DNA of 64,000 nucleotides, from the NCBI RefSeq assembly GCF_001611975.1, contig NZ_CP014525.1, positions 2,038,001 through 2,102,000 on the forward strand, written 5' to 3'. Shown piece by piece: positions 63,235-64,000 of the stretch. Under the pieces are notes generated by a model. That model was not told where the DNA came from and did no database searches. It saw only the letters and a program-made list of their open reading frames with translations. The stretch comes from Haematospirillum jordaniae (GTDB lineage Bacteria > Pseudomonadota > Alphaproteobacteria > Rhodospirillales > Rhodospirillaceae). How positions within the stretch are numbered: position 1 is the stretch's first letter; every line of letters begins with the position of its first letter. The translations under genes and the position numbers were made by a program.

Positions 63235-64000
63235 ACCTCCAGCAACGGATCTATACTGGTGAACAAGGATCGCGCACGTCGATACCCCTCAGCCCCAACT
63301 GCCAGATAATCAATCAAGGCCCTCTGAATTGCCGTTGTCAGAGCATCTGGGTCCCCGGGCGGAACGAGGAAACCTGTAGGGCCAAGAACCTCGGGCAGCC
63401 CCCCGACAGCCGAGGCAACAACAGCTGCACCGGCCGCCATGCCTTCTAGTGCCGTACGCCCGAAAGGCTCTGGCCAGAGGGAGGGAACCACAACAACCTG
63501 TGCCTTCTCTATTGCACGATAGATGTCGGCAACCGGTACATGCCCATAGACCTTGATCCGGTCACAAGCCCGAGCCTGCGCTTCCATCGGCCCTGTCCCA
63601 TAGATACTGACAGGAACAGAGGGATCAAGTGCCCGAACAGCCTGAAGAAAAACACCAACACCCTTCTCGGGTGACAAGCGCCCTGCATACACAACTCCGC
63701 TGCGCTGTGCGGGGGGACAGGGAACCAGATCCGGCACACTATTCGGTACAACAACAGCTTTGCTGCGATCAAGGACCGGGGCCAGAATATCGCACAAAAA
63801 AGCCGAGGGCGTAACAAAAGCAGAAATCTGGTCCCAAGTCTTGCGCTGCCAACGCACCATGTACGCAGACAACAAAGTCTGCATTCGGCTGTTGCGCCAG
63901 CAACCATGATAAATCCCCGGAAGAGGAGAACCACGACACGCCACACACAAGCCCTCGCCCCGCCACAATGTTGCAGATGGACACAGCAGACGGGCATTAC
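63165..64000 (-). CDS. Glycosyltransferase family 4 protein (5' end outside window)
   Basis: The C-terminal ~277 residues of a GT-B glycosyltransferase. The frame is open to the window edge. VYAGRLSPEKGVGVFLQAVR begins the donor domain, and PSLWPEPFGRTALEGMAAGAAVVAS carries the E-x7-E motif; GGLPEVLG and FLVPPGDPDAL close it. Near the window edge a Cys-containing stretch (RLLCPSATL, CVACRG, HGCWRNSR) is typical of a subgroup of exopolysaccharide glycosyltransferases. Together with the WecG-like gene it suggests a second glycan-synthesis locus continuing beyond 64 kb. Confidence 0.88.
   Translation of the reverse strand, partial: NARLLCPSATLWRGEGLCVACRGSPLPGIYHGCWRNSRMQTLLSAYMVRWQRKTWDQISAFVTPSAFLCDILAPVLDRSKAVVVPNSVPDLVPCPPAQRSGVVYAGRLSPEKGVGVFLQAVRALDPSVPVSIYGTGPMEAQARACDRIKVYGHVPVADIYRAIEKAQVVVVPSLWPEPFGRTALEGMAAGAAVVASAVGGLPEVLGPTGFLVPPGDPDALTTAIQRALIDYLAVGAEGYRRARSLFTSIDPLLEVYRRCIEQSSRKTSQLNRGMVLT

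Overview
The window comes from an alphaproteobacterial chromosome, most likely Rhodospirillales. GC is moderate, in the mid-50s by eye. Signs of the lineage are the purL-bolA pair, a ChpT-type phosphotransferase beside the chemotaxis genes, glyQ-glyS-ppdK synteny, DUF2336 and DUF2927 type proteins, and a YgfZ and an octaprenyl-diphosphate-synthase-like protein of alphaproteobacterial type. A Haematospirillum-like genome would fit, but the genus cannot be proven from the sequence. I see no insertion sequence, prophage or CRISPR array. Almost all of the DNA is tightly packed coding sequence, and ATGA stop-start overlaps are very common.

Layout. 1-2.1 kb: 3' end of purL, bolA, and a group III truncated globin. 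2.3-6.8 kb: a 1496-residue autotransporter closed by a two-way terminator. 6.9-8.9 kb: a DUF2336 protein and apt. 8.9-15.2 kb (minus strand): a chemotaxis operon chpT-like / cheA / cheY / cheB / cheR. 15.4-22.6 kb (plus): hrpB followed by a biotin operon bioF, a small pimeloyl-ACP esterase-like hydrolase, bioC, bioD, bioA. 22.6-24.0 kb: a soluble double-PAS chemoreceptor. 24.3-27.2 kb: tex-greB. 27.1-30.3 kb: a MerR regulator divergent from an ABC-2 exporter and tenA. 30.3-31.6 kb: a dihydroorotase-family protein. 31.7-37.3 kb (minus): a surface-glycan operon of four glycosyltransferases and an asparagine synthetase. 37.5-40.1 kb: ygfZ and a CZB-domain chemoreceptor. 40.2-46.9 kb (minus): ppdK, glyS, glyQ and a TrmN6-like methyltransferase. 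47-49.7 kb: a polyprenyl diphosphate synthase, two identical tRNA-Pro(CGG) genes, grxD and rpsD. 49.9-54.5 kb: focA, an unknown gene, trmJ, a DUF2927-like protein and a CPBP protease. 54.5-59.6 kb: an arginine module, argH-argG-ABC transporter on the minus strand and a divergent argR. 59.6-64 kb: a large membrane coiled-coil protein, a WecG/TagA glycosyltransferase and a glycosyltransferase cut off by the window end.

How the parts fit. The che operon supplies a hybrid CheA with its own two CheW-like domains and a receiver. Two cytoplasmic chemoreceptors elsewhere in the window could feed it. The bio operon covers pimeloyl-ACP synthesis (BioC plus an esterase) and the BioF, BioA and BioD steps; bioB is not here. 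The arginine module couples uptake of a polar amino acid to the last two steps of arginine synthesis, under a local ArgR.

The strongest leads are: (1) the mirror-symmetric divergent promoter/operator between argR and the transporter operon; (2) the whole arg module, including an ArgH lacking its usual C-terminal ~45 residues; (3) two mutually exclusive hairpins, the second a terminator, in the 5' leader of focA; (4) a dihydroorotase-type protein with Gln in place of the first metal-binding His; (5) a TipN-like membrane coiled-coil protein.
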